DNA of 22,147 nucleotides from Plasmodium relictum (taxonomy: Eukaryota; Apicomplexa; Aconoidasida; Haemosporida; Plasmodiidae). How positions within the stretch are numbered: position 1 is the stretch's first letter; each line of letters starts with the position of its first letter. The stretch lies in contig NW_021628839.1 in the NCBI RefSeq assembly GCF_900005765.1, positions 1-22,147 of the forward strand, written 5' to 3'. Positions 9,529 through 20,175 of the stretch are shown here, in pieces. The notes beneath the pieces are model-generated. The model ran no database searches. It was not told where the DNA came from and worked only from the letters and a program-made list of their open reading frames with translations. The translations under genes and the position numbers were made by a program.

Positions 9529-9585
9529 GATTTATTGACTATTTGGATATTTTTACAGTATTTTAAATAGTCATATTAATAAAGA
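9529..9585. repeat. 60-bp palindromic element, diverged direct copy
   Basis: GATTTATTGACTATTTGGAT...AATAGTCATATTAATAAAGA. The ends match the other copies and GACTATTT pairs with AAATAGTC, giving a new complementary arm pair. The centre has diverged from the usual CTTTGCTAGAG. Confidence 0.65.
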
Positions 9586-10287
9586 GTATATAAAGAAATA
9601 TATGCTTATTTTACTTATAACAAAGCTAATTACTATAAGTATATATTCCTTATGTTATTATCTAAATAGAATAAAATAAAATTAATTTTTTATATATTTT
9701 GCTTTATCTTAATCACGTTTTTAGTAGATTCTATTACAAAATATTTTAACTTATAAATTTGAATCACTCACGTAAAAAAAAATTATAAAAAAAAAAAATT
9801 AATATACATAATTATAATTGTTATATCATGCATATCTTTTTGCAATATATATTTTAAGATATGCTTTTTTTTATACCAATCGTTATATAGAAAATCGTGC
9901 CATATGTATCTTTATATATATATCTTTATACACACACATCTCTTAACTTACATGCATTAACAATTTTCTTAAGTAATTTTTTTTATTATTTTAAAATTTC
10001 AAATAAATATATAAAATATTTTACTGGTCAATGTGCTGCACTCTATTACTTTGTACTATATTATGTAACTTAAAGTATTTTGTACTTGAATGAATCTTTT
10101 TTAAACTGTTATATAATAACATAAAACTCTTATTTCAAAATAAAAAATAATACTTTAAAATATTTCATAAAATATTAATAAGATGATATAAATAAATTTT
10201 TCTTTTTATTAAAAATAATAACAAAAGAAAAAAAAATTAAATTATTAGTATTTCCTATACTCTCCTTAATGTAATTAATTTTTATTC
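9586..10287. other. Gene-free AT-rich region
   Basis: About 700 bp of AT-rich DNA with short TA and CA runs (ATATATATCTTTATACACACACA near 9915-9940). I see no coding sequence or repeat copy. Confidence 0.5.
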
Positions 10288-10440
10288 TTAATCTAAATAT
10301 ATATTATCAGCATGCTTTTTTGTTTTCATTTTTCTAGATACATTCAATTTTATATCTTCTTTAAAAATAATAAATTCATATCCTTTTAATGAACATTTTT
10401 TGTATCTAGCATTTTTCTTAGTTTTCCTTTTTTTAATTGA
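10288..10440 (-). pseudogene. Possible coding remnant or terminal exon, unknown
   Basis: A minus-strand reading of about 50 codons ends in TAA at 10288-10290, with clearly less AT-rich codons than the flanks. Its C-terminus is Lys-rich (RYKKCSLKGYEFIIFKEDIK then RKMKTKKHADNIYLD). An in-frame TGA precedes the first codon. Immediately upstream another frame is open (GCAAATTTT... reading FDQLKKGKLRKMLDTKNVH) and overlaps it, which would fit one frameshifted protein. No credible T-rich 3' splice site lies at the start. It could be the last exon of a decayed gene, or chance. Confidence 0.3.
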
Positions 10441-11275
10441 TCAAAAAAAAAATTTGCATCTTGTAATATTATTAAAAATAACTCATAATGAAAATTAAAT
10501 ATATTTAAAATGAAAGATACAAATTATTAAATCTATATTTAAAAAAAAAAAAATTATTAATATAAATATTAATTAAACATCCAAATAATTAAAAATTGAA
10601 AATAAATATAAAATAAAAAAAAATTAAATATTATAAATTTATTAATAGATTTATCTTTTTAATTTCTTTATAAATATTTGTTTAATGTAATATATTTATT
10701 AATATTCCTATTTAATTTAAATAATAAATTTATTTTTTTTTTTACTAATTTGTTAAAAAGGAAACAAATTGAAATAACTAAATAATATTATCATAAAAAT
10801 TATAAATTAATTTTCCTTTTTTTAATAGCAGTTGTATTTATATATAAATAATTTTTTTAAATATTAAAATATAGATAAAAAAAAATAGAGAATCTTATGA
10901 TTTCAGAAATAATTTTTCCTATATAGTTGAAAATTAAAATTTTTCTTTTTATTAGTTTTTAAATAAAAAAAAAATTAAATTTTAAAAGAACGATAATATC
11001 TATAGTTAATAATATAAATTTTTAATCATTTCTTTTAGTTATTCTAGCTTGTAAATCTATAAGAATTCTTTTAAGCATAATTTCAATAAAAACATTTTTT
11101 TTTATCACATATCCTATTTTTTTAATTATATAGTGTAATAATTTTTATTTTTACTTTTTTTATTAATACAAATAAAAATTTCATATAATAACATCTGTAG
11201 TGTTAATTATATTGAAATTCAAAGATAAATTACTTTTTAAGGCAATTTGTTTTGTTTTTTAAGAATATATTGAAG
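10441..11275. other. Gene-free AT-rich region upstream of the PHIST-like gene
   Basis: About 830 bp of extremely AT-rich DNA with long A and T tracts, likely containing the promoter and 5' untranslated region of the gene at 11276. No sequence motif stands out that I could name. Confidence 0.5.
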
Positions 11276-12486
11276 ATGGGATTTAGTAACACACTAAATT
11301 TATTTTTAAAAAGAAGATTTTTAGCCTCCAATAATACAAATGTAAAAAATGAATTTGTGTCTTCATTAAATAGGAAGGGAAAAAATTTTCAAAAACGAAA
11401 TTTCTCAAATTTTGCATTTTCTAAACTTTTTATTTATTTTTGTCTTTCCCTATTTTATCTCTTGTTACTAGTAAGATAAAATTCAAATTTATAAGTGTAT
11501 GTACTTTTTTTAATCTTTAAGATATTCAATTAAATTAAAATAATTTATCTATAAATATTTTTTAAATACTTATATTTAAAATGCTATTATAGAATATATG
11601 TATATCTAAAAGAAATATCATTTCAGACTTACAATTAAGTAACGGATATTCCAGGAAACTAACTGAATGTATTTGTAAAAAAAAGAAAAAGAAAAGTGTA
11701 CAACTTAGATCAAGTTGTAGCAATTCTGTGTGTTTAGAAGAAAATGGCCAAGGCGAAAAAAGTGATGATGAAGTAAATGGCCAAAGTAAAGAAGGAGAAG
11801 AAGAAGAGGAAGAGGAAGTAAATAGCCAAAGTAAAGAAGAAGAGGAAGAGGAGGAAGAAGAAGTAAATAGTCAAAGTAAAAAAGAAGAGGAAGAGGAAGT
11901 AAATAGCCAAAGTAAAAAAGAAGAGGAAAAGGAAGTAAATAGCCAAAGTAAAGAAGAGGAAGATGAAGTAAATGGCCAAAGTAAAGAAGGGGAAGATGAC
12001 ATAGACACTGAATCGGGTAAAGTAAACTCACAAAAAAAAAACAATAAGGAAAAAAATTCAGAGCTATTTGAACAGTTAAGTGAAGAAGAAATAGATGAAA
12101 TGCTTGATGGATTAGATGATATTCCAAATATACAAGATGTATACATATTATGGTGGCAACACCGAGGTAGCCAAAGAAATTATTTTCTTGATTTAATGTC
12201 AGAGTTATCGGATTTATATAATTCCCTTGTAGATATGTATAATTATAATAAAAAAAATTTAGAGAAGGAATGGAAAAAATGGTATTTAGGATTATTAAAG
12301 GATTTAACAGATAAGGAAACTGAAGATAATAAAACATTTTATTCTTTAACTAATCAAGGAGGATTGACACGTGAAGGACTTGGAAGTTTTATAAATGAAA
12401 ATAAAGAAGAATGGAAGGATCATAAAGAAAATACGAGAAATAAGTGGAAAGACATTATTACTACGGATTTTATGAAGAAGAAATAA
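11276..12486 (+). CDS. PHIST/PRESAN-like exported protein with acidic repeats, two exons
   Basis: Exon 1 is 11276-11470 (65 codons), the intron 11471-11592 (GTAAGA...TATTATAG, 122 nt) and exon 2 11593-12486 including TAA; 362 residues in all. The start is the first in-frame ATG. Residues 47-65 are a recessed hydrophobic segment (KLFIYFCLSLFYLLLL) serving as ER entry signal. PEXEL RKLTE follows at 86-90 in exon 2, the classical two-exon exported-protein layout. Lys-rich residues follow (about 94-99), then six acidic repeats EVN-S/G-QSK-E/K-E(n) at about 125-201. The C-terminal domain (about 222-350) begins LSEEEIDEML and holds Trp-rich segments (VYILWWQHRG, EWKKWYLGLL, EEWKDH, NKWKDI), which match the PHIST/PRESAN pattern of Plasmodium proteins that bind the host red-cell skeleton. 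The TTTCAG at 11621-11626 looks a stronger acceptor but would break the frame after this donor. Export is inferred, not shown. Confidence 0.85.
11770..12000 (+). repeat. In-gene acidic tandem repeat, six units
   Basis: Units begin GAAGTAAATRGYCAAAGTAAA at 11770, 11815, 11860, 11896, 11932 and 11965, with lengths 45, 45, 36, 36, 33 and 36 nt, all multiples of three. Length differs by the number of GAA/GAG codons. It encodes EVN-S/G-QSK followed by a Glu run. The outer two units carry Gly (GGC) and the inner four Ser, so unit duplication was internal. Confidence 0.93.
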
Positions 12487-15400
12487 TTGTACAACAAATT
12501 TTGCTTAATCTTTTAGTTGTTCTACTAATATAAAATAGAATAAATTAGTTAAATTTCAAAAATATATCATATTTAACATAATAAAATATGATTTAGCCAT
12601 TGATAAACATCATGTTAATCTTTTTCTATAATAATGAGGTAGTACTAAGGTGTGCACAAAAGAAAATTATGTATTATCTATATTATTTATATATGTTCAA
12701 ATATATGATAGATAATACTGTCTTTTATAAAACTAGGATACATAAATTAAATATATTTTCTTTTACGAGTATTTTTTTCTTTTGATTTTAACTCATGACG
12801 ATGAAAACCAAAAAAAAAAAATACTCGTAAAAGAAAATATATTTTTTTATTCTATTAATGGATCAGTTTCAAGCTTAGTAATAGAAATGTTGTGTAATAT
12901 GAAAAATTAGAGTTTTAAATAACATTTTTATTTATAAAATTTTATTATTTTTGTTAATTTAAGGTATAGTATTTTTTTTTTTACTTTAAAATATTTAGTA
13001 TGTACTAGTATATAACTAAATTAAGAAAATGTTTAATTTTTTTTTTTTTTGAGTTGTCAAATTTTTAAGTAAATTTAATGATATGTAATTCTGATAATAT
13101 ATGGAAGAACATCATGAAAAAATTAAGAATGTAGATATATATTTTAATGAAAACATATAGACAAAAAAAAAGTTATTTTCTTTCATCTAAATCTTAAAAG
13201 ACAAAAATTAAAAGGAAAAATAATTATTTTCTATAAATTGTTTCGATAAATAAAGATAAAAACAAAGAATAATAGAAAGTTAAAGTTTGATATTTATATA
13301 TGCAATATTACATAATGTAAAGAATATTTTAATTATATAAAAATATATGAGCGAAAACCTTGTATTTATAATGAAAATTTTTATTTCGTCTCTCTCTTTT
13401 GTATGATATAATTGAAATATGGTATCATATCTATTTTTTTTTCAAAATACTATATAAAAGAAATTCATAAATAATTTATTGCAATTTTAAAAACATGTTA
13501 ATAAGCATGTGACGTAAATTAGGGAATTTCATACATATTTAAAAATAGTATTTTAATTCTTTTTATATGATAATAACAAATAAATATTTTAATAATTTTT
13601 TTTATATTAGGCATATTTTTTTACTAATTATTTTTAATAAATGAATGTATGTTTGAAAATTTTAATCTATATTTATTGGCATGTAGGGCAATTTTAGAAT
13701 TGTATACAATAACCCATCTTGTTTTTTAAAGATATTCCTTAACAAAAATTTATTTTTTATTATCATAAATCTTACTAAAACTAATATGTTTATTACAATG
13801 TGTTAAGATAAAAAGACTTTCTTGTAGTATGCTAATACATTCAATGGAAATTTTTATTCCATTTTGTGGAATTTAAATAAATTAGATTTATGTATAATAT
13901 TTATAAACATATCCATAAATTTTACAAAAAAGAATGTTCTATTAATAAAGGCAGTATTTTTTTTTTATGAAGGTTCTTATTTCCAGATTAAAAAAAAATT
14001 AATGCATTTTAACATAATGGAATATGTTCGAAGTAAATAAATACACAATATTGTATAACTTAATCATATATGATATAAAAAGATGTAGAAGTTTTATAAT
14101 ATGCACATTTTAATTGTATATATGTATTAACAATTATAACATGTATATAATGTTAGTTATAAATGATGCGATTAATTATTAGAAAAAGATGTATTATGCA
14201 ATACAAATATTCACTTTATTATAAAATTAAAACCCATAATTAATAATATGATATATAAAAAAAAATTTTTTTATTATTTTTTTCATTTAAATATATAATG
14301 AATATATTTTTTATCTATATTTAATATATTTATTTATAATTTTTTTTTTTTTTTTGTTATACTAAAATAAGAATAAATTAATTTTTTTAACACAAATTTA
14401 CTGTCTAATATATGAATTTAAAAAATTTATATTACACATAACTAATTTTTACTATATATAAAAATAGGAATAATGTACTTTTTAAATAATTATAAAATTT
14501 ATATCTTAATTTATACAATATTATTTTATAATATTAGTGTAATTTTTTTAGCGAAAAATATAATATGATAATAACTTAACGTAGTAGCAAAATTTGCTAT
14601 GCTTATTATAATCAATCATGTTAATAGAAAATTATTTTTAAAACTAATGTAATAACGGAAACTAGTATAATCATTACTTCTATAACGAATACTCTATATA
14701 TTATGCTATCGACTAATGATGTAAATTATAGCATGCACTTTCTTTTTTTTCATAAAGTTATCATTTTATTAACAAAAAATACCATAATTTCAAAATTCTA
14801 CATTTATTTATTTATCTATTTATTTTTGCATTAATATTTCTTAACCTCTTCAAAAAAAAAAAAAATTCAGTCAATTATGCCTATTATAAGAGTTTTAACA
14901 TTTTAATTCTTATAAATTTCTATTTAAATTTGTCAAAAAATAAGTTTTGTAGTAAAATTTATATAAAAATAAATACGTAAATAAATAATCAAATTTACTT
15001 TGTGCGTCCGATGAATGATTTTGTAAAAAAATTAAAGGTATATATAAAAACGTATTTTTTTTTTTATTATTTTACATTATGGAATTGTTATAATACAATT
15101 AGAAATACCATAAAGATATCTTTTTAGTACATTTGTTTAAAATATCATAAATTTAACAATATAAAGAATACTATATCTAATAAATTTTAAAGGAATTATG
15201 TAACTTATTTATGTAATAATATAATTTATTCTATTTTCCATTTTTTCTTTCCTGATTTATTACTTTCTGTAAATGAAAGAAAACATCCTTACTGAACCTT
15301 GTTGTTAATAAAACAAGTAACTATTATAATTTTTTTTTTTTTAGTTAGATATGACGAAAATGCAATTCTTCTATCTAGAAATTTATATTTATTAATATAT

Positions 15401-18001
15401 TTTCATAATTAGTTTATGTTCTATAAAAAAAAAATTTTTTTCAATGGGTAAATGCATCTAAATGTATATATAAAAATATAAAACAAATAAAATAAATTGT
15501 TTTTTCCAAAAATATATTTATAAAAATAATAAATTACTCTAAAACAATTTTTCAAATTATATTAAAAAAGATAAAACATGTATTAAACACTTTTATTTTA
15601 TATATACTAAAATAATTTATAATTTAAAAAAAAATTTTATTTTTTAAGAATATATATTAATTAGTTAATTATATTATATTCCTCTCACTTTCGATTTTAT
15701 TTAAAAAGTTAATTTTTAATATTTATCTCTATTTTGATATTTTTTTTTTTGTCATTATTAGCATTATATGATTTAATAATTTTCATTATTAATATTACAA
15801 TTAACTTTACTGTTATTTTAAGTCTTTCTCTATTCTAGAGAAAAATATTTTTTTTTCCTTTTAATTAATTCTTGTAAATGATTTCATATAGCATTAATGT
15901 TTTCATAATATCTATATTTTTTCTAATAAACTAATAAAAAAAAAAGTGAAAATAAATTAAATAAGAAATGATAAAGGAAAGAGCATACGAATTTAAAAAA
16001 AAATATATAAATGAAAAATATTTACTTTTTATTTTAATAAAAATTTTAAAGTACCAAAAACAAATATATTTAAAAAGAAGTATTTTAACACAAATAGTTA
16101 TTGTAATAAAAGATAATGTAACTTTTTTTTATTAATTTCTATATTAAAATATTTAATTTTTTTTAAATCTTTCTTTTTTTTTCTTATACAATAAATTCAC
16201 GTGACAAAAAATAGAAAAAAAACGGTTTATAAAAATTGAGCACATGCCACATATCGTAAAATAAGATGTTATTTATATTTGTGTAGGATACATATAAAAT
16301 GAAAATGATATAATTTTATAATATAGGTTTATCCATTAAATGAATAAGTAATAAAAAAAGAAAAATCATTATAATTAATTAGAAATGTATTACTAATTAT
16401 ACAATAATGCTATGCTACTATATCTATTTCTTTACATTTTCTTCTTTCTAGTAAATATATCTGGATATTTTAAAAAAAAAAATAGTTTAAATCACAATTA
16501 ATAGAACTTAATTTTTGAAGTTATGATATTAAAGAATGTATATCCTTCTTATGAGATTATACAATGTTTCTGTTAATTTTTTAAAGTTTTACAATAAAAT
16601 ATTTTATTTTTCCGGAATGTTTATTTTGAAATTTATTTTTATGAAAATTTCAGCATTACAAATAAAATAAAAAATTAAAATTTTATATTAAAAAATTAAC
16701 TATTTGATGTATTATATCTTAAATTTATAGCATTTGGCATGTGCTAAAGTTTTTTTTGTATCCATTATATTCTATTAATAAAAAAAAACCTGCAGTGAAA
16801 AAATTAATTGGAATAAATAATTTGTATATTTTCGTAATAAAAATACAAATAAATGAAATAACTAAATAATAACAATTAATTACATTATAAAAGGGTGAAA
16901 ACAACAATTATAGAACCAACATAATAAAAAAATTAAAAATGTATATATATATAATATATAAAATTTTAAGTAGAAAACAGCAATCAATAATATGTACGTT
17001 TTTTTAATATCAATTTTTTTTTTTATTTTAAAAATTGTTTAAATTTTTTCATGTATTTTCAGAAGTGTCATGATGAATTACATAAATTAATATGAAGTAC
17101 TTTCATGCAAAAAAAAAAATTTTTAATAATAAAATGAAATATTTACTAAATGATATAAAAGGTAAATTCATATATCAATTTTTTTTTTGTATTTCTTCAG
17201 GTTTAATTTTTAAGAAAGATATGAGTAGAAGTATATGAAATAATAAAAATTTTAATAAATAATATAATTTAATAAATATATTTATATTTACTACTAATAA
17301 TATTAAAAATACATTAAAAAAATTGTAATTATATAAAAAATATAGAATTAAATATGATGTAAAATATGAAGAAATTTTTTTCTTTTTCTATAAAAATTCA
17401 TTCATTTTTTAAATTTAAGAATGCATTAATTATTTATGCAAAATAATATATTATTATAAATTTGTGTAAATTAATGTTTTTATCTTTCAAGCTTATATAT
17501 ATCTAATTATTTATTTGTCAAAGCGATTTTTAAATTAAATTAAAATTATATTTTAAGTAAAACTTTACTTATTATTGATTCATAATAATTTTTACATTAT
17601 TTTTAATCAAGTGTTTATGTTTCTACAAATATTTATTCAAAAATAATATATATATTAATTAATCTTATTTTTTTTTTTATTGTTTATTTTAACTTCCCAT
17701 AAAAACAGTTATAAAAAAAAATACAGAAACTTTTAGTATTTAATATTTAAAGATGAACCATTAACTTTTTTGTTGGATTTAATTTTTTAATATGAATTTA
17801 CAAATATTTTACTAAATTTTAAACTAATGTAAATATAGAATGTTCTTTTTTATTATTTCCTTTTTTTTTATACAATTATATATATATATTCGTTGTAATT
17901 TTTTTTTTATATAAAAAATAGTTTACATTATTTTTACTTGAATATAACTACAGCACAAGTAATTATGTAAATAAACAAATTAAGAGCATCTTTTGTTTAA
18001 T
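12487..18001. other. Long gene-free AT-rich region (5.5 kb)
   Basis: No coding sequence I would defend on either strand. Short open stretches (for example 12600-12785 plus and 16725-16907 minus) have the composition of noncoding DNA. The one strong structure is the 30-bp perfect inverted repeat at 12749-12844. I see no palindrome-headed repeat, no retroelement motif and no tRNA or rRNA. Slightly less AT-rich patches at 13670-13740, 15240-15310 and 16195-16260 are unexplained. Confidence 0.6.
12749..12844. repeat. Perfect 30-bp inverted repeat with 36-nt loop
   Basis: The left arm 12749-12778 contains TTTTCTTTTACGAGTATTTT and the right arm 12815-12844 contains AAAATACTCGTAAAAGAAAA; all 30 positions pair. 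The loop at 12779-12814 holds ACTCATGACGATGAAAACC and ends in an A run. The non-AT-repetitive core TACTCGTAAAAG makes chance unlikely. It lies about 260 bp after the stop codon of the PHIST-like gene, so it may form a hairpin in that gene's 3' untranslated region, or be a foldback element. Confidence 0.9.
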
Positions 18002-18370
18002 ATGAGTATTCAACAACAAAATATATCTTCTTTAAATTCAACAGAACTTGCAAGTAATTCTTCAGTGAATATAACATCAACTTTATATGTTAATAATCGT
18101 ATAAATATAATATATCTTCCTGTATTATTATTCGCATATATTTCTCTTATACTTATGTTTCTTTTAATAGCCAAACACTTCCAAGTAAAGTCACATTTAA
18201 AATGTATATTTATATTATTTTTAATTACATATATAACTTAAAATAATATTAAAATATAGGGACATCATGGAAGATATTGGCGTAATCATGTGCAAATATT
18301 AAGTGCAGATTCAGGTTTTTTCGATGACTTTGACGAGAATGAACAAGAAGCAAATTTAGATCAAGAATAA
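18002..18370 (+). CDS. Small single-pass membrane protein, unknown function, two exons
   Basis: Exon 1 is 18002-18184 (61 codons), the intron 18185-18259 (GTAAAG...AAATATAG, 75 nt, phase 0) and exon 2 18260-18370 including TAA; 97 residues in all. The start is the only in-frame ATG near the front. Residues 1-35 are Ser/Asn/Thr-rich with several N-x-S/T sequons (NISS, NSTE, NSSV, NITS). Residues 39-58 are a strongly hydrophobic membrane segment (IIYLPVLLFAYISLILMFLL), followed by AKHFQ and, across the splice, GHHGRYWRNH. The tail is acidic (SGFFDDFDENEQE). The uneven charge suggests an outside N-terminus and a cytosolic acidic tail. No PEXEL is seen. Both exons have coding-like composition and a clean splice, so it is probably real, but I do not recognise the family. 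Confidence 0.7.
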
Positions 18371-18519
18371 ATATAGACATAAATTCAAGGAAAATATTTA
18401 TTCTCTTTTTTCTGAAATTTTATGTTCATAAATAATAAATTAAAAAAAAGTTTTATAATAATCTATTATTTTGATACTTAGTAAATAAATGATACTATTA
18501 GTCCTTTATAAAATAATAG

Positions 18520-19102
18520 TTGTTAATAGGGGAAATATTGAGTTTGCCATGCATTCGCTAGTTTTGAAAAAAAAATAAAATAAGTATGAACATTTTTTTT
18601 TTTTTGTCCATTTATTGTTTCTGTTAAACTTATTTTTATTCATTTAATAAAAAAAAAGAGATATTTTTTTTTTATGAAAGATTAAATAGCAACCTTTTTG
18701 TTACAAGAATATAAGCAATAAAAAAATTAAATTGGAAATTTAAAAGAAAAGCAAAAAGAATCTTTTTTTTACTAATATTTAATTTTTAAGTTCCTTTTTT
18801 AAGAGACTGTTTATCGGTATATTTTAAATTAATTTGTTTGTTGTAATTATTTATTTTACATAATCAATAATTTTAATGAGGACTTATATTTCTTATCAAA
18901 ATAAAGGTATATATTTATTAAAGTAAATAAATATGTCTAAAACAATAATTTCTCAGTTATTTAAATTATATGCATAAATTAATTTTTTTAATAGCGTAAA
19001 TATATTTTTCCAATGAATAAAATCAGTACAAAAAACTCTACGTCTTCTTTACTAACTTTTTTGTTCGATGCTCTAGAAAAGTCATTGAATGGTTAATAAA
19101 AA
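18520..19102 (-). repeat. Palindrome-headed repeat unit, inverted
   Basis: The tail at 18520-18580 (AATAGGGGAAATATTG, CCATGCATTCGCTAG, then a long A run) matches the inverted unit tail at 3458-3510. The head palindrome is at 19046-19102 (TCTTTACTAACTTTT...TTCGATG CTCTAG AAAAGTCATTGAATGG). The body is diverged. The unit ends about 35 bp before the second retroelement remnant. Confidence 0.7.
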
Positions 19103-19135
19103 AATATATATTACTGATAATATTTCTTAACTTAA

Positions 19136-19399
19136 TGGCCTATAGATATAATGACAATGTTTTCTTTGCACTTTAATAAAAACTTTATATTTATCTTTAG
19201 TTTCCATATTTTTATTTTTCCAAAGTTTAGAATTTTCTCCTAATTCATTTTTTAACTTATCATTATCTTTTTGATCAATTAAATAATAATTGTCAATGAA
19301 ATTTTAAATAACTTCCTTGTTTTGTTTTTCCATCTTTTCTTTTATTCCCCAGGTTTAATTTTCATGATATATATATGATTATCATAAGCCTCTTTAATT
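19136..19399 (-). pseudogene. Second Ty3/Gypsy remnant: protease-RT linker and RT start
   Basis: The minus-strand reading from 19207 gives METKDKYKVFIKVQRKH, homologous to MKPNDKCKVSIKVREKT at 5672 in the first copy. Upstream, DQKDNDKLKNE-x(6)-KLWKNKN aligns with DQKNKDKVKTL-x(4)-KLxENKN. Where the first copy has a TAA stop this copy has TGG (Trp), so that stop is a late mutation of copy 1. Copy 2 ends at the start of the RT fingers; no palm motif follows. It is bounded by palindrome sequence on both sides (19046-19102 and 19400-19430). Confidence 0.8.
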
Positions 19400-19430
19400 G
19401 ATTTATTAATTGGATGCTTGGTTAATGAAT
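19400..19430. repeat. Left half of the palindromic element
   Basis: GATTTATTAATTGGATGCTTGGTTAATGAAT matches the left arm of the full palindromes (GATTTATTAATTGCCCGTTTAATGACT). The right arm is missing. It forms the other border of the second retroelement remnant. Confidence 0.6.
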
Positions 19431-19689
19431 GAATATGTTAACCATTTTCAAAATAAAATGCAATTGTGTGCAAGTAGAATAAAAAATAGATAGTTGGACT
19501 AGCTACTTTATTACAAAAAAAATTTAGTAAATTTTTTCTAACCAAAAATACCTCGTCTTAGTAAATACATAAATGAAAAAAAAAATATCAATTTTTTTTT
19601 TTAAATCGGTTTTGAATAGATTTCAATATCATATAATATTATATAACTGAAATATATAATATGAAGATAGAAGAAATTTATAGATAATT

Positions 19690-20175
19690 GATTTATTAAT
19701 TTAATGTTCAATAACTTTGCTAGAGCATTAAAAAAACAAATTAATAAAGAGCATGTATAATTAAATATACTTATTCATATATTATACATAGAAATATTTA
19801 TCATATATGTCAGTTAATTTGAACTAAGATATTCTATATTGCATAACAAACATGTATTTGATTTGATAAATGTATACTTATTTATAAAGAATAAATATAT
19901 CCTTCTAATTTAAAAACGCACACAAGTACTTAAGCTATAACAAATAAAAAAATTTAATTTTTATTTATTCACTGTTATTACGAAATATGCAAATAGAATA
20001 AAACGGAAACGTTATGCTTTTTATTAATTTAAATGAAATAAAAAGTTTTTTTATTGTCATTTTTCATATATTAATCTTTATATAAGTAAGAATTAATTCT
20101 TCATTTATCATTTAACCAACAAAAAAAAAGAAAATTAAAATCTTTTTTTTTTTTAATAACGGCAAATATATAAAT
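19690..20175 (+). repeat. Palindrome-headed repeat unit, direct
   Basis: The head is at 19690-19750 (GATTTATTAATTTAATG...TTGCTAGAGC...AATTAATAAAGA), followed by GCATGTATAATTAAATATAC and the shared body (TATTTATAAAGAATAA, TATAACAAATAAAAAAATT, ACTGTTATTACGAAATATGCAAAT). It is cut by the half palindrome of the next unit at 20176 and lacks the usual tail. Confidence 0.8.

Noticed and set aside
9900-9950. TA/CA microsatellite as a functional site
   Set aside because: Short simple repeats are common in this base composition; nothing else marks it.
11705-12337. Long open frames on the minus strand opposite the PHIST-like gene
   Set aside because: They are Leu/Phe/Ser-rich mirror images of the Glu-rich repeat and have no start context, signal or family features. 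The plus-strand model explains the DNA.
12600-12785. 61-codon open frame after the PHIST-like gene
   Set aside because: Its end is formed by the left arm of the inverted repeat, the composition is noncoding-like, and no domain or splice partner is seen.
16725-16907. 60-codon minus-strand open frame, hydrophobic
   Set aside because: In AT-rich DNA Phe/Ile/Leu/Tyr-rich frames arise by chance. There is no charged flank pattern, PEXEL or convincing splice partner.
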